A DNA stretch of 64,000 nt from Neptunomonas japonica DSM 18939 (GTDB taxonomy: Bacteria; Pseudomonadota; Gammaproteobacteria; Pseudomonadales; Balneatricaceae), in NCBI RefSeq assembly GCF_000422765.1, contig NZ_AUGR01000009.1:162710-226709 (forward strand). The letters are read 5' to 3'. How positions within the stretch are numbered: position 1 is the stretch's first letter; each line of letters starts with the position of its first letter. The position numbers and the translations under genes were made by a program. Below the pieces are notes generated by a model, which did no database searches, was not told the DNA's origin, and saw only the letters and a list, made by a program, of their open reading frames with translations. Below, piece by piece: positions 18,245 through 27,001 of the stretch.

Positions 18245-19159
18245 ATGCATATTCGTATGAACTGGAACGCTGTTAATTTTGATTGGAACCACACTCGTGC
18301 ATTCTTGGTGACGGCAGAAGAAGGCACTTTATCTGCTGCAGCAAAGGCTTTAGGTTTAACACAACCTACATTGAGCCGCCAAGTGTCGGCACTTGAGTCT
18401 GATCTGGGTATCACGTTATTTGAGCGGGTTGGACAGCGGCTCGTTTTAACTGATAGCGGAATGGAGCTATTAGAACATGCACGCTTAATGGCCGATGCAG
18501 CCCTGCAGTTTTCACTAGCAGCCACAGGGCAATCTCAACAGATTGAAGGTTCTGTCATTGTTTCTGCCGGAGAGTTGGATGCAGCATTTCGATTACCAAA
18601 GATTATCGCAAAATTACGCCGAGAAGAACCGGGTATTAATATAGAAGTGATTGTGACGAATGCCGCGAGTGATCTAAAACGGCGAGAGGCAGACATTGCT
18701 ATTCGCAATTTTCGCCCGACGCAAAATGATTTAATCGCTAAAAAGCTCGGTGAAGAAGTTGGTTGGCTCTATGGGACAAAGGATTATTTAGAACAGTTAC
18801 CACAATTTACGGATTTTTCTGAGCTCAAAGATATCCAGATTATTGGTTTTGATCGAAGTAACTTGGTGTCGAACGTGCTCAATCAGCAGGGTTGGCAACT
18901 CTCTAAACATAATTTCAAGCTCATCACTTCATTCCAGTTATTACAACTTGAGCTTTGCAAAGAAGGAATGGGGCTTATTTTTTTCCCCGAGCACTTGGGG
19001 GATAATGACCCAAGTTTAATTCGTGCATTTGAACACATGGGACCTGTAATACGACTACCCGTTTGGTTAGTATGCCATCAGGAGTTAAGAACCAGTCTTA
19101 GGGTTCGCCGAGTTTTTGATTTTATAGCTAATGAGTTTAGTCAGTTTTTAGATCAATGA
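18245..19159 (+). CDS. LysR-family transcriptional regulator
   Basis: A 304-residue regulator. The winged helix is TLSAAAKALGLTQPTLSRQVSALE with LFERVGQRLVLTDSG, and the effector domain follows from GSVIVSAGELDAAFRLP. This matches the LysR branch often divergent from NAD(P)-binding or quinone-related oxidoreductases. An alternative start is the ATG at 18257 (MNWNAVNFDW), which aligns better with the family; neither has a clear ribosome site. It is divergent from the SDR gene at 17439. Confidence 0.92.
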   Translation: MHIRMNWNAVNFDWNHTRAFLVTAEEGTLSAAAKALGLTQPTLSRQVSALESDLGITLFERVGQRLVLTDSGMELLEHARLMADAALQFSLAATGQSQQIEGSVIVSAGELDAAFRLPKIIAKLRREEPGINIEVIVTNAASDLKRREADIAIRNFRPTQNDLIAKKLGEEVGWLYGTKDYLEQLPQFTDFSELKDIQIIGFDRSNLVSNVLNQQGWQLSKHNFKLITSFQLLQLELCKEGMGLIFFPEHLGDNDPSLIRAFEHMGPVIRLPVWLVCHQELRTSLRVRRVFDFIANEFSQFLDQ

Positions 19160-19324
19160 GTGAGTTAGTTAACCTGCTAAAACCCTGCTTCTGCCATACG
19201 TACCTTCGTATTAAGGCTTAATAAAGCATTCTTAGAAGTAATGCTCATCCAAGAACGCCTTTTGACAGTATAGCTAATACATAATATGGCAAGCACGGCA
19301 CGGTATATACTTGCTTTTCCTTAG

Positions 19325-19744
19325 CTAAATATTTCTCGCACAAACTGCTCTGATTCGTTCTGCTGGCACACGTAGCTGCGTGATTAAATACACTTTAAAT
19401 GATTCTTCATACGGTTGTACGTCTATGGCTTTTTGCATGCAGTGTAGCCATGCTTCACTTTCTGCTTCACCTACGGGTAGATGTTTATGTGATGCAGGAA
19501 TGCTCATGCCGCCAAAGTGTTGTGAGTAGAGCCTTGGACCACCGAGCCAACCTGATAAAAAGTAAGCCAGTTTTGTTCTTGATTCAGTTAAGTCGCTTGG
19601 GTGCATATCCCGAATTTTCTTAGATTCTGCGAATTCACTCATATTATCGTAAAAGTCATCAACCAACTGGGTTAGCCCTGGAAGCTCCCCTGCCGCTTTA
19701 TAAGAGTTATCATTTACTCCGTATTCATTATTGCTTGTATTCAT
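19325..19744 (-). CDS. Group II truncated hemoglobin
   Basis: A 139-residue globin of the TrHb2 (HbO-like) group. Visible are a tyrosine in VDDFYDNM (B10 region), the GGP loop after a KLAYFLSGWLGGP helix, the proximal histidine region IPASHKHLPVGEAE, and the conserved G8 tryptophan in EAWLHCM. TrHb2 proteins bind O2 and NO with high affinity and are linked to redox signalling or NO detoxification. It stands alone between a convergent LysR gene and nrdJb. No reductase partner is adjacent. Confidence 0.88.
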   Translation of the reverse strand: MNTSNNEYGVNDNSYKAAGELPGLTQLVDDFYDNMSEFAESKKIRDMHPSDLTESRTKLAYFLSGWLGGPRLYSQHFGGMSIPASHKHLPVGEAESEAWLHCMQKAIDVQPYEESFKVYLITQLRVPAERIRAVCARNI

Positions 19745-19858
19745 AAATATTACCGTGGCTTGTTCAATATCTGAGTTAACTTCTGCCAGTGCATAATATC
19801 CACCAGCAGAACTCAGTGCTACTGATTAGCTAAAAAGCTATACAAAAATATGGAGTGT

Positions 19859-20635
19859 TTAAGAGCACTTACTGTCACCACAACTTAGGCAGGTATAACA
19901 ACCATCCATTAATATAGCGGCTTTTGTGTGGCACTTATTACATAGCTTAGCGTTAGCAGGGAAACCACCGTTATCATCATTCACTGCGCTATTATTAACA
20001 GGACTATTACTAACGAGTTCTTTCTGTGTGGCGCTCCTTCGGTCAAACTCAGCACGCTTCTCATCAAGAATTTTTTGCTGGTGCGGGTTTATTGATTGAT
20101 CTTTAATTAAGCCGATCATTTTTAGGTGATTCTCTATCGATTCGCCTATCTCAGCGACTAATGAGGGCATAAACTTACCGCCTTTTTTGAAGTAACCACC
20201 TTTGGGGTCGAATACCGCTTTTAGCTCTTCAACCATAAAGGTGACATCGCCGCCTTTACGAAATACAGCTGAAATGACTCGTGTAAGCGCCACCACCCAC
20301 ATGAAGTGATCCATGTTCTTGGAGTTGATAAATATTTCGTACGGATGACGTTGTTCGTGCGGAGTATCTTGATTGAGTACGATATCGTTTATGGTGATGT
20401 ACAGCGCATGCTCCGACATCGGGGTTTTTATCTTATAGGTTGAGCCCATAAGAAAGTCGGGGCGGCTTAGGTTCTCATGTACTGTTTCTAGGCACGGCTC
20501 AGCCTTCTTCTCTGGATTATGTTCTACTGCCTTTATAGCAGCCTGTGCTTCCGCGGTATCTTGTGTGGTAATGACTTTATAACTAACGATAGCTTGGTCA
20601 ATTTTAATGACCGTTTTCTGTTCTATTGATGGCAT
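19859..20635 (-). CDS. nrdJb: Class II ribonucleotide reductase, small C-terminal subunit (NrdJb)
   Basis: A 258-residue protein equal to the C-terminal part of B12-dependent ribonucleotide reductase. The TSCPD-type domain includes EIFINSKNMDHFMWVVALTRVISAVFRKGGD and DPKGGYFKKGGKFMPSLVAEIGE. The C-terminal CNKCHTKAAILMDGCYTCLSCG holds the CxxC pairs that re-reduce the active-site disulfide. In Pseudomonas aeruginosa NrdJ is likewise split into NrdJa and NrdJb. Here the genes are 122 bp apart, more than the very short gap of Pseudomonas. It is co-oriented with and downstream of nrdJa. Confidence 0.92.
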   Translation of the reverse strand: MPSIEQKTVIKIDQAIVSYKVITTQDTAEAQAAIKAVEHNPEKKAEPCLETVHENLSRPDFLMGSTYKIKTPMSEHALYITINDIVLNQDTPHEQRHPYEIFINSKNMDHFMWVVALTRVISAVFRKGGDVTFMVEELKAVFDPKGGYFKKGGKFMPSLVAEIGESIENHLKMIGLIKDQSINPHQQKILDEKRAEFDRRSATQKELVSNSPVNNSAVNDDNGGFPANAKLCNKCHTKAAILMDGCYTCLSCGDSKCS

Positions 20636-20757
20636 TTAACTATCCTCTAGGCTGATTACTTTTGGAAATTTTTTTGTAAGGTAGTCGCTGATTTTTATTT
20701 GCATGCGTATAGTTTCTACATTAGATTAGCTATTTAAGTATTTGATATAATAGGTAT

Positions 20758-22935
20758 TTAAAATTTACCGTAGTAGCCTTCTTTTAGTGCATCAAATAGA
20801 TTGGCCGCTGTGTGCAGCTCCCCATCGTATTCAACCTCATCATTACCTTTTAATTCTACGGTGCTGCCATCAGCCAGCGTAAACTCATATAGGGTATTTT
20901 CTAGGTCTTGTTCTTTTACTAATACACCTTGAAAAGCTTCAGGGTTAAAACGAAAAGTAGTGCAACCTTTTAGCCCTTGCTCATACGCATGAAGATAAAT
21001 ATCTTTGAACTCATCATAAGGGTATTCGGTGGGCACATTGGCAGTTTTAGATATGGAGGAGTCTATCCATTTTTGAGCGGCCGCTTGTATATCGACATGT
21101 TGCTTTGGATGAATATCATCAGCACAGATGAAATAGTCAGGAAGTTGCTGCTCTGTGTTATCACTGTAAGGCATGGCCTCTACATTAATCAGATGGCGAT
21201 ACGCTAGAAGCTCATAAGAGAACACATCTACTTTCTCTTTAGATTTTTTCCCTTGGCGAATAATATTTCGTGAGTAGTGATGCGCAAAGCTCGGCTCAAT
21301 CCCATTACTGGCGTTGTTACCTATTGAGAGTGCAATGGTTCCTGTTGGTGCGATTGAGCTATGGTGGGTAAACCGGCAGCCATGCTCTGCTAATTGCTTA
21401 ACTAGCTCAGGTTCACATTTAGCTATCTTTTGCATATAGCGGCTATAACGGGCGTGAAGCACTCTACCGGCAACTGAATCCCCTGCTTTATAACCATCAT
21501 CTAGCATCTCGGGGCGTTTGCGTAGCATCTCGCCCGTGACTTCGAACTGCTCTTCCATGATGGGCGCTGCGCCCTTCTCTTTTGCCAAATCAAGGCCTGC
21601 TCGCCAGCCAGTAATGGCTAATTCTTTGGTCACTTGTTCGGTAAAGGTAACGGATGCTGCATCACCGTACTTCATTTTAAGCATAGTAATAGTAGAACCG
21701 AGCCCCAGATAGCCCATACCATGGCGGCGCTTATGATTAATTTCATGACGCTGCTCTGCTAACGGTAGCCCGTTGATCTCTACAACGTTATCCAGCATAC
21801 GGGTAAAAATGATAACCGTGCTTTTAAAACTATCCCAATCAAAGCGAGCCTGGCTAGTAAATGGATCTAGTACGAATTTGGTAAGATTGATAGAACCTAG
21901 CAAACAACTACCGTAAGGCGGTAGTGGCTGTTCTCCGCAGGGGTTAGTCGCACGGATATTTTCACAGAACCAATTGTTATTTTGTTCATTAACCTTGTCG
22001 ATTAAAATAAAGCCGGGTTCGGCAAAGTCGTATGTGGAACTCATAATGGCGTTCCATAGGTGTGTTGCTCTTACTGTTTTATTAATTTTACAGGCCACCA
22101 GCCCTTCGCTATTAGTGATATAACCTTGTTGAATCGGCCACTCTCGCCACAAAATCTTCTGTGTATCATCAAGGCTGATGTTGTCTCGTTGTTGTTCTTT
22201 TTCAGTCATTGGAAACGCCAGCGGCCAGTCATTATCTGCATTGACGGCATGCATAAACTGGTCGGTAATAAGTAATGACAGGTTGAACTGCCGTAAGCGC
22301 GCATCTTCGCGTTTGGCTTTAATAAATTCCAGCACATCAGGATGGCCCACATCAAAAGTTGCCATCTGGGCACCGCGCCGACCACCCGCTGAGGATACGG
22401 TAAAACACATACGATCAAATATATCCATAAAGGACAAAGGCCCAGAGGTATAAGCCCCAGCACCTGAGACAAAGGCATCTTTAGGTCGCAAGGTAGAGAA
22501 CTCATAACCAATGCCACAACCTGCTTTTAAAGTGAGCCCTGCTTCATGGTTCTTACCTAGGATGTCATCCATAGAATCGTAGATCGTACCGGAGACGGTG
22601 CAGTTTATTGTTGAAGTAGCAGGCTTGTGCTGTTGCGCTCCAGCGTTGGAAATAACCCGGCCTGCGGGAACAGCGCCATGGCGTAATGCCCATAAGAATT
22701 GCTTATACCAATGTGATTGGCTTTTCTCATCACTCTCTACAGCTGCCAGAGCTTGAGCAACACGAATAAAGGAATCATCAATGCAGTTGTCAAGCATTAC
22801 GCCTTGCTTCGATTTTAAACAATACTTGGTATCCCAAATATCAAGAGATGTATCTTGCAGGGTGATTTCTGTTGCCGCTAGCTCTGAGGTATTTAATGGG
22901 TTCTCGAGTACGGTGTTTTCTAACGATGCTGCCAT
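20758..22935 (-). CDS. nrdJa: Class II (adenosylcobalamin-dependent) ribonucleotide reductase, catalytic subunit (NrdJa)
   Basis: This enzyme reduces ribonucleotides to deoxyribonucleotides using adenosylcobalamin, with or without oxygen. The ATG at 22935 is chosen because GAGGAAAA lies just upstream; a GTG 27 nt earlier is less likely. The product is about 725 residues, close to Pseudomonas NrdJa. Catalytic-barrel motifs are NATNPCGEQPLPPYGSCLLGSINLT region (active-site Cys and glutamate within it), AGCGIGYEFSTLRP and the MGYLGLGSTI loop, with HHSSIAPTGTIALSIG near the substrate phosphate site. The C-terminal redox cysteines are encoded separately by nrdJb. The promoter carries paired NrdR boxes and an FNR/ANR box. 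Confidence 0.95.
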   Translation of the reverse strand: MAASLENTVLENPLNTSELAATEITLQDTSLDIWDTKYCLKSKQGVMLDNCIDDSFIRVAQALAAVESDEKSQSHWYKQFLWALRHGAVPAGRVISNAGAQQHKPATSTINCTVSGTIYDSMDDILGKNHEAGLTLKAGCGIGYEFSTLRPKDAFVSGAGAYTSGPLSFMDIFDRMCFTVSSAGGRRGAQMATFDVGHPDVLEFIKAKREDARLRQFNLSLLITDQFMHAVNADNDWPLAFPMTEKEQQRDNISLDDTQKILWREWPIQQGYITNSEGLVACKINKTVRATHLWNAIMSSTYDFAEPGFILIDKVNEQNNNWFCENIRATNPCGEQPLPPYGSCLLGSINLTKFVLDPFTSQARFDWDSFKSTVIIFTRMLDNVVEINGLPLAEQRHEINHKRRHGMGYLGLGSTITMLKMKYGDAASVTFTEQVTKELAITGWRAGLDLAKEKGAAPIMEEQFEVTGEMLRKRPEMLDDGYKAGDSVAGRVLHARYSRYMQKIAKCEPELVKQLAEHGCRFTHHSSIAPTGTIALSIGNNASNGIEPSFAHHYSRNIIRQGKKSKEKVDVFSYELLAYRHLINVEAMPYSDNTEQQLPDYFICADDIHPKQHVDIQAAAQKWIDSSISKTANVPTEYPYDEFKDIYLHAYEQGLKGCTTFRFNPEAFQGVLVKEQDLENTLYEFTLADGSTVELKGNDEVEYDGELHTAANLFDALKEGYYGKF

Positions 22936-22998
22936 GCGTTTTTCCTCTGATATAAAAAGCACCTATATAGACAAGAATAGATGATAGATGCATACAAA

Positions 22999-23045
22999 TA
23001 ACTATATGTTGATATTAATATTATTAAAAACACTATATGTAGTAT
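22999..23045 (-). promoter_or_regulatory. Tandem NrdR boxes upstream of nrdJa
   Basis: Two 16-bp sites share the core CTATATGT exactly 31 bp apart: 23030-23045 matches the consensus ACACwATATATwGTGT at 14 of 16 positions, and 22999-23014 matches at 10. Paired NrdR boxes three helical turns apart are the hallmark of NrdR-repressed ribonucleotide reductase operons. They lie 64 and 95 bp upstream of the nrdJa start. The consensus is from memory; nrdR itself is not in the window. Confidence 0.65.
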
Positions 23046-23059
23046 TTGATTTGTATCAA
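23046..23059. promoter_or_regulatory. FNR/ANR box upstream of nrdJa
   Basis: TTGATTTGTATCAA is a perfect match to the FNR/ANR consensus TTGAT-N4-ATCAA. It directly abuts the distal NrdR box. Its centre, near 23052, would suit class II activation of a start site near 23011 reading toward nrdJa. This predicts low-oxygen induction, as reported for nrdJ in Pseudomonas. Confidence 0.65.
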
Positions 23060-23255
23060 GAAGAAAAAACAATCCACCTAGTAAATAATGATTTCAACAA
23101 TATATCGGTGAAATCATTCGTGTTTCTGTGGGTGAATGAAGTAAATGAAAATCATGTTTGTATACTTTCATCTATACAAAGTGAATGAATAGGGTTTCGT
23201 CTGGCGTTTGTGCGGTTATGATAAGCAGATCATTCGTCTTTAAAGATTTATTACT

Positions 23256-24893
23256 ATGCGACTGTTGCAACGCTTCCGTCAGCTCCGCCATCAAAAACCA
23301 CTCGGGACACGCTTGCTTGCGGCTATCTTGCTGTATAGCTCTGCTATTACGTTAATTGCTACCGGTACACAGCTATGGCTAGACTACCGTTACGAATTAT
23401 CTGCCATTGATGAGCGTTTATTGCAGATCGAAGCCAGCTCTAGAAATAGCCTTGCAAACAGTTTGTGGGAAATTAGCCCTGCACAGATCCAAGTACAACT
23501 TGATGGATTGTTGCAACTTCCCGATGTGCGCTATTTAGAGATTAACTCATCGTTTAATGATTTTTATGTGGCGGGAAGTAAGCCAACTACCGGGGCTATT
23601 GTCGAGCGCCACTATGAACTTGAGCATCATGATGCAGACAGAGGGTCTATCTCCGTTGGTGAGCTTACTCTGATTCTTAGCCTTGAAGAGGTTTATCGAC
23701 GCTTAGCAGATAAAGTACTCGTTATATTGGCATCACAGGGAATCAAGACGTTTCTTGTCTCCATTTTTATCCTTACCTTATTTCACCAGCTCATAACTCA
23801 GCATTTAGGTAGTATGGCAGCTTATGCACGTCGTCTTAAGCTAGACCACCTAGGCACTCCGCTTGACCTTAAACGCAACAGTAAGCATCAGGATGATGAG
23901 TTAAGCCAAGTTGTTGATGCAATGAACAGCATGCGCCGCTCTATGCTGCACGATATGAGTAAGCGAGAAGATGCAGAGCGCTCATTGGCTAAGCTCAATA
24001 CAGAGCTGGAACAACGTGTTGTTGATCGCACCAAAGAGCTAGAAGAGCGAAACCAAGAATTACACGATACATTAGAAACATTACGATCAACGCAGCAGCA
24101 ACTGGTTGAGTCTGAGAAGCTAGCAGCACTGGGTGGTTTAGTTGCCGGTGTTGCTCATGAGATTAACACGCCCATTGGCATTGGCTTTACCGCAGCCTCG
24201 TTCCTCGCCGATCAAGCCAACTTATACCAACAACATTCACCCAATGATCCCTTAGCCAACACTGCCGTAGAGAGTAGCCGTTTAATCTGCCAAAACTTAG
24301 AGCGTGCAGCGCAGTTGATTAATGCATTTAAGCTGGTATCTGTAGACCAATCAAGTGAGCAGTGCCGGCGCTTTGATTTGATCCAGTATCTTGATGAGGT
24401 GCTTTTATCGCTCAACCCACGTCTTAAGCAGTGCAAACCTGACGTTGTTATTACTGGTCCTAAGCATCTCATGATTGATAGCTACCCCGGCTGTTACTAT
24501 CAGGTGCTCACTAACATGATTCTGAATTCGTTGATTCATGGCTTTGAGGATCGCCTAGGTGGCGTTATTACGATTGATGTTAAAGCAGATGAAGATAACC
24601 TGATTATTGATTATCGTGATAACGGCGTGGGTATTCCTAAAGACTGGCAATACAAGGTATTTGAACCATTCATGACCACAAAGCGTAATGAAGGCTGTAG
24701 TGGCTTAGGGATGCATATCGCTTTTAATTTGGTAAGTCAGTTACTGCAAGGGCATATTTACTGTTTAGCCGACACATCAGGTGCTCACTTTCGCTTGGAG
24801 CTGCCTATGGCGTTAGTGCAAAAGCCCGTTTCTGATACATCGGTTACTCTAGCTGGGCCTGTGATAGCGGCTGCACTTCCCGAAAATACTTAG
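23256..24893 (+). CDS. Membrane sensor histidine kinase
   Basis: A 545-residue kinase. A first membrane helix lies at about residues 18-40 (LLAAILLYSSAITLIATGT), a periplasmic sensor region at about 42-160, and a second helix at about 165-185. A HAMP-like linker and coiled coil (KLNTELEQRVVDRTKELEER) precede the dimerisation helix with the phospho-acceptor H301 in GGLVAGVAHEINTP. The ATPase domain has N-box NMILNSLIHG, DNGVGIP, and GLGMHIAFNL. There is no receiver domain and no response regulator next to it. Its 3' end overlaps by about 50 bp the convergent TAXI binding-protein gene, suggesting a sensing partnership. Confidence 0.92.
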   Translation: MRLLQRFRQLRHQKPLGTRLLAAILLYSSAITLIATGTQLWLDYRYELSAIDERLLQIEASSRNSLANSLWEISPAQIQVQLDGLLQLPDVRYLEINSSFNDFYVAGSKPTTGAIVERHYELEHHDADRGSISVGELTLILSLEEVYRRLADKVLVILASQGIKTFLVSIFILTLFHQLITQHLGSMAAYARRLKLDHLGTPLDLKRNSKHQDDELSQVVDAMNSMRRSMLHDMSKREDAERSLAKLNTELEQRVVDRTKELEERNQELHDTLETLRSTQQQLVESEKLAALGGLVAGVAHEINTPIGIGFTAASFLADQANLYQQHSPNDPLANTAVESSRLICQNLERAAQLINAFKLVSVDQSSEQCRRFDLIQYLDEVLLSLNPRLKQCKPDVVITGPKHLMIDSYPGCYYQVLTNMILNSLIHGFEDRLGGVITIDVKADEDNLIIDYRDNGVGIPKDWQYKVFEPFMTTKRNEGCSGLGMHIAFNLVSQLLQGHIYCLADTSGAHFRLELPMALVQKPVSDTSVTLAGPVIAAALPENT

Positions 24894-25824
24894 CAGCACC
24901 TGGGTGAAGTGGTAGAGGCATCGCCGAAGGTGCCATCATTTGCTCTGGATTGAGCAGACGAAAAGCAGGATGGAGCTTTTTAAAATTTTCAAACTGCTCA
25001 AACAGTGATTTAACTACGGCATAGGCAACATCGTCCGGAAGGTCAGCACGAGCAAATAAGCTGGCGTTGACTCCCACTGTTAACACATCAGGAACATCTT
25101 CTGAATAAATATTCCCTGAAACACTCATTTCTCTATAGTGCGGATTTTGTCGTATAAGTGTGTTTCTGTCTTGTTTTGATAAACCAATTAATTGGCTTTG
25201 ACAGTCTCTTAGTGCTTCTTTGATCGTGCCACTAGGATGGCCCACTACGTAGAGAGTTGCATCAATGCGGTTGTCACACAGTGCAGTTGCTTGCTCAGCA
25301 GGTGCGAGTTCAGTGACTTCTTTAAAGTCACTCTGCTGTAAACCATGAGCCTTCATTAATAATTCAATGGTGTAACGCTGGCTAGTACCGAGTTTACCAA
25401 TATTGATGCGTTTATTTTTAAGGTCTTCAAAGCGTTGAATGCCAGCATCCGACCTTACCAATATCGATATGTATTCAGGGTATAGGCTAGTGAGTAGCCG
25501 TAAAGGTATTTTAGACTGAGCAGAAGCGCTTTTATAAGCATTATAGAGCTGCCCTGCTTCTGCAATTCCCATATCCAACTCATGATTAGCCACTTGAACA
25601 AGATTGGTAACAGAGCCTAATGTACTGCGTACTGCACAACGGATGCCATGCGTTTGGCGTGTTTGGTTAATGAGCCTGCATAACGCACCACCCGTCGGAT
25701 AATAGAGACCTGTTACTCCTCCCGTTCCTAGTGTGATGACTTGGTTTTCAGCGTAAGCAGGTACAATGCTCAGAATAAAACTGAGCAATAAACAACGCTT
25801 AATATACTGCAGCTGATGTATCAT
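24844..25824 (-). CDS. TAXI-family periplasmic solute-binding protein (orphan, no TRAP permease)
   Basis: From the ATG at 25824 the protein has 327 residues. It begins with a basic, hydrophobic signal peptide (YIKRCLLLSFILSIVPAYA), then the TAXI signature ITLGTGGVTGLYYPTGGALCRLIN. A GAGA-type ribosome site supports this start over a longer frame from 25875. TAXI proteins usually feed a fused DctQM TRAP transporter, but no permease gene is nearby. The neighbour is a histidine kinase convergent with it and overlapping at the 3' ends. The protein may therefore be a ligand-binding accessory of that kinase. The ligand is unknown. Confidence 0.87.
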   Translation of the reverse strand: MIHQLQYIKRCLLLSFILSIVPAYAENQVITLGTGGVTGLYYPTGGALCRLINQTRQTHGIRCAVRSTLGSVTNLVQVANHELDMGIAEAGQLYNAYKSASAQSKIPLRLLTSLYPEYISILVRSDAGIQRFEDLKNKRINIGKLGTSQRYTIELLMKAHGLQQSDFKEVTELAPAEQATALCDNRIDATLYVVGHPSGTIKEALRDCQSQLIGLSKQDRNTLIRQNPHYREMSVSGNIYSEDVPDVLTVGVNASLFARADLPDDVAYAVVKSLFEQFENFKKLHPAFRLLNPEQMMAPSAMPLPLHPGAAKYFREVQPLSQAQLE

Positions 25825-26063
25825 TATTATTCTCAAGAGCCGACAAATTTTGATCAAAGAGTGTAGCAGAAGCAATGCTTTAGCAGTACCTAAAGCAAAA
25901 TTTCACTGCCTATTACTCACTGCATATAAGAATAAGCTATTTTACGGTGGTAGAGGTTGTTACAGAATCATTGCTGGTGAAATTTCTTATAAATTGTCAC
26001 AACTGGCTAGTGATAATCCGTTACACTAGCGCTATCTATAGACAAGGATGGAGGCTTTCATCA

Positions 26064-26825
26064 ATGCGTAAGTTAACAATGACCACCCTACTGCTCAGTA
26101 CAGCCATCGCGACTAGCAGCCATGCCGGCTGGAGCGATTTAGTTGAAAGTGTGAAAAAAACAGGTGGAGAGTTAATCAAACAGCCTGCCGCGAGTAATTC
26201 CGGGGCTAGTAGCGCATCACTATCATCCGAGACACTTATTAATGGTTTAAGAGAAGCCTTGGTTATAGGGAGTGAACGTGCGATCAAACTCATTTCTGCT
26301 GAAGGCGGATTTCTTAATGATCCGCAAATTCGCGTGCCTATGCCAGCAGGACTAGATCAATTAGCGGGGCCATTGCGAAAATTTGGTATGAGTAAACAAG
26401 TAGACCAGTTTGAGCAATCTATTAACCATGCAGCAGAGCGTGCAGCCCCACAGGCGACGGCTATTTTGGTTGATAACATCAAGAGTATGAGCTTTGAAGA
26501 TGCTCGTAAAATTTATGAAGGTTCTGATGACGCAGCTACCCAATACTTTCGTGAAAAGGCAGGCCCGCAAATAGCCGCTTTATTTAAACCAGAAGTTGAT
26601 GGTGCTTTGGGTGAAGTGGGTGCAACTAAATATTACAACACCCTAGCAGCACAAGCAGCAGACTTACCCGTAATTGGTAAACAAGTCGATGGCGACCTTA
26701 CCACTCATGTAACCAACGCCGCTTTGGATGGTCTGTTTCTAAAGTTAGCCGCTGAAGAAAAGTTGATTCGTGAGAATCCAGCGGCGCGCTCAACCGAATT
26801 GCTGAAAAAACTTTGGAGCAATTAA
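26064..26825 (+). CDS. DUF4197 domain periplasmic protein
   Basis: The start at 26064 is chosen because GGAGG lies 9 nt upstream and a clear signal peptide follows (MRKLTMTTLLLSTAIATSSHAGW); a longer frame from 25947 lacks both. The mature part matches DUF4197: LINGLREALVIGSERAIKLIS, then GFLNDPQIRVPMPAGLDQLAGPLRKFGM, and the MSFEDARKIYEGSDDAATQYFR block. The product has 254 residues. DUF4197 has no established function. The gene is divergent from the TAXI binding protein, and no partner is evident. Confidence 0.85.
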   Translation: MRKLTMTTLLLSTAIATSSHAGWSDLVESVKKTGGELIKQPAASNSGASSASLSSETLINGLREALVIGSERAIKLISAEGGFLNDPQIRVPMPAGLDQLAGPLRKFGMSKQVDQFEQSINHAAERAAPQATAILVDNIKSMSFEDARKIYEGSDDAATQYFREKAGPQIAALFKPEVDGALGEVGATKYYNTLAAQAADLPVIGKQVDGDLTTHVTNAALDGLFLKLAAEEKLIRENPAARSTELLKKLWSN

Positions 26826-27001
26826 TATACTAAGTACAGGTCCTATTTATGGAGCACCGCATAAGCAAAAGAAGCTTGTTATTTGTGCAGTGCTTTTTCC
26901 ACATGCTACATCGATATTTTTTATCATGCATTTACAAAATAGGCTTAGAAAAACTTTCATCTTAGGATCTCATAACAATACTTTGCTGAACTCTCTCATT
27001 C

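Larger units (their letters stand above)
22936..23255. other. nrdJa / histidine kinase divergent intergenic region
   Basis: A 320-bp AT-rich region without a convincing gene; a 66-codon open frame inside it has no ribosome site or family resemblance. Its nrdJa-proximal part holds two NrdR boxes and an FNR/ANR box, described separately. The remainder serves as upstream region of the histidine kinase gene and shows no recognisable operator. Confidence 0.7.

Noticed and set aside
22988..23188. 66-codon plus-strand open frame in the nrdJa upstream region
   Set aside because: AT-rich, no ribosome site, and it runs across the NrdR and FNR boxes.
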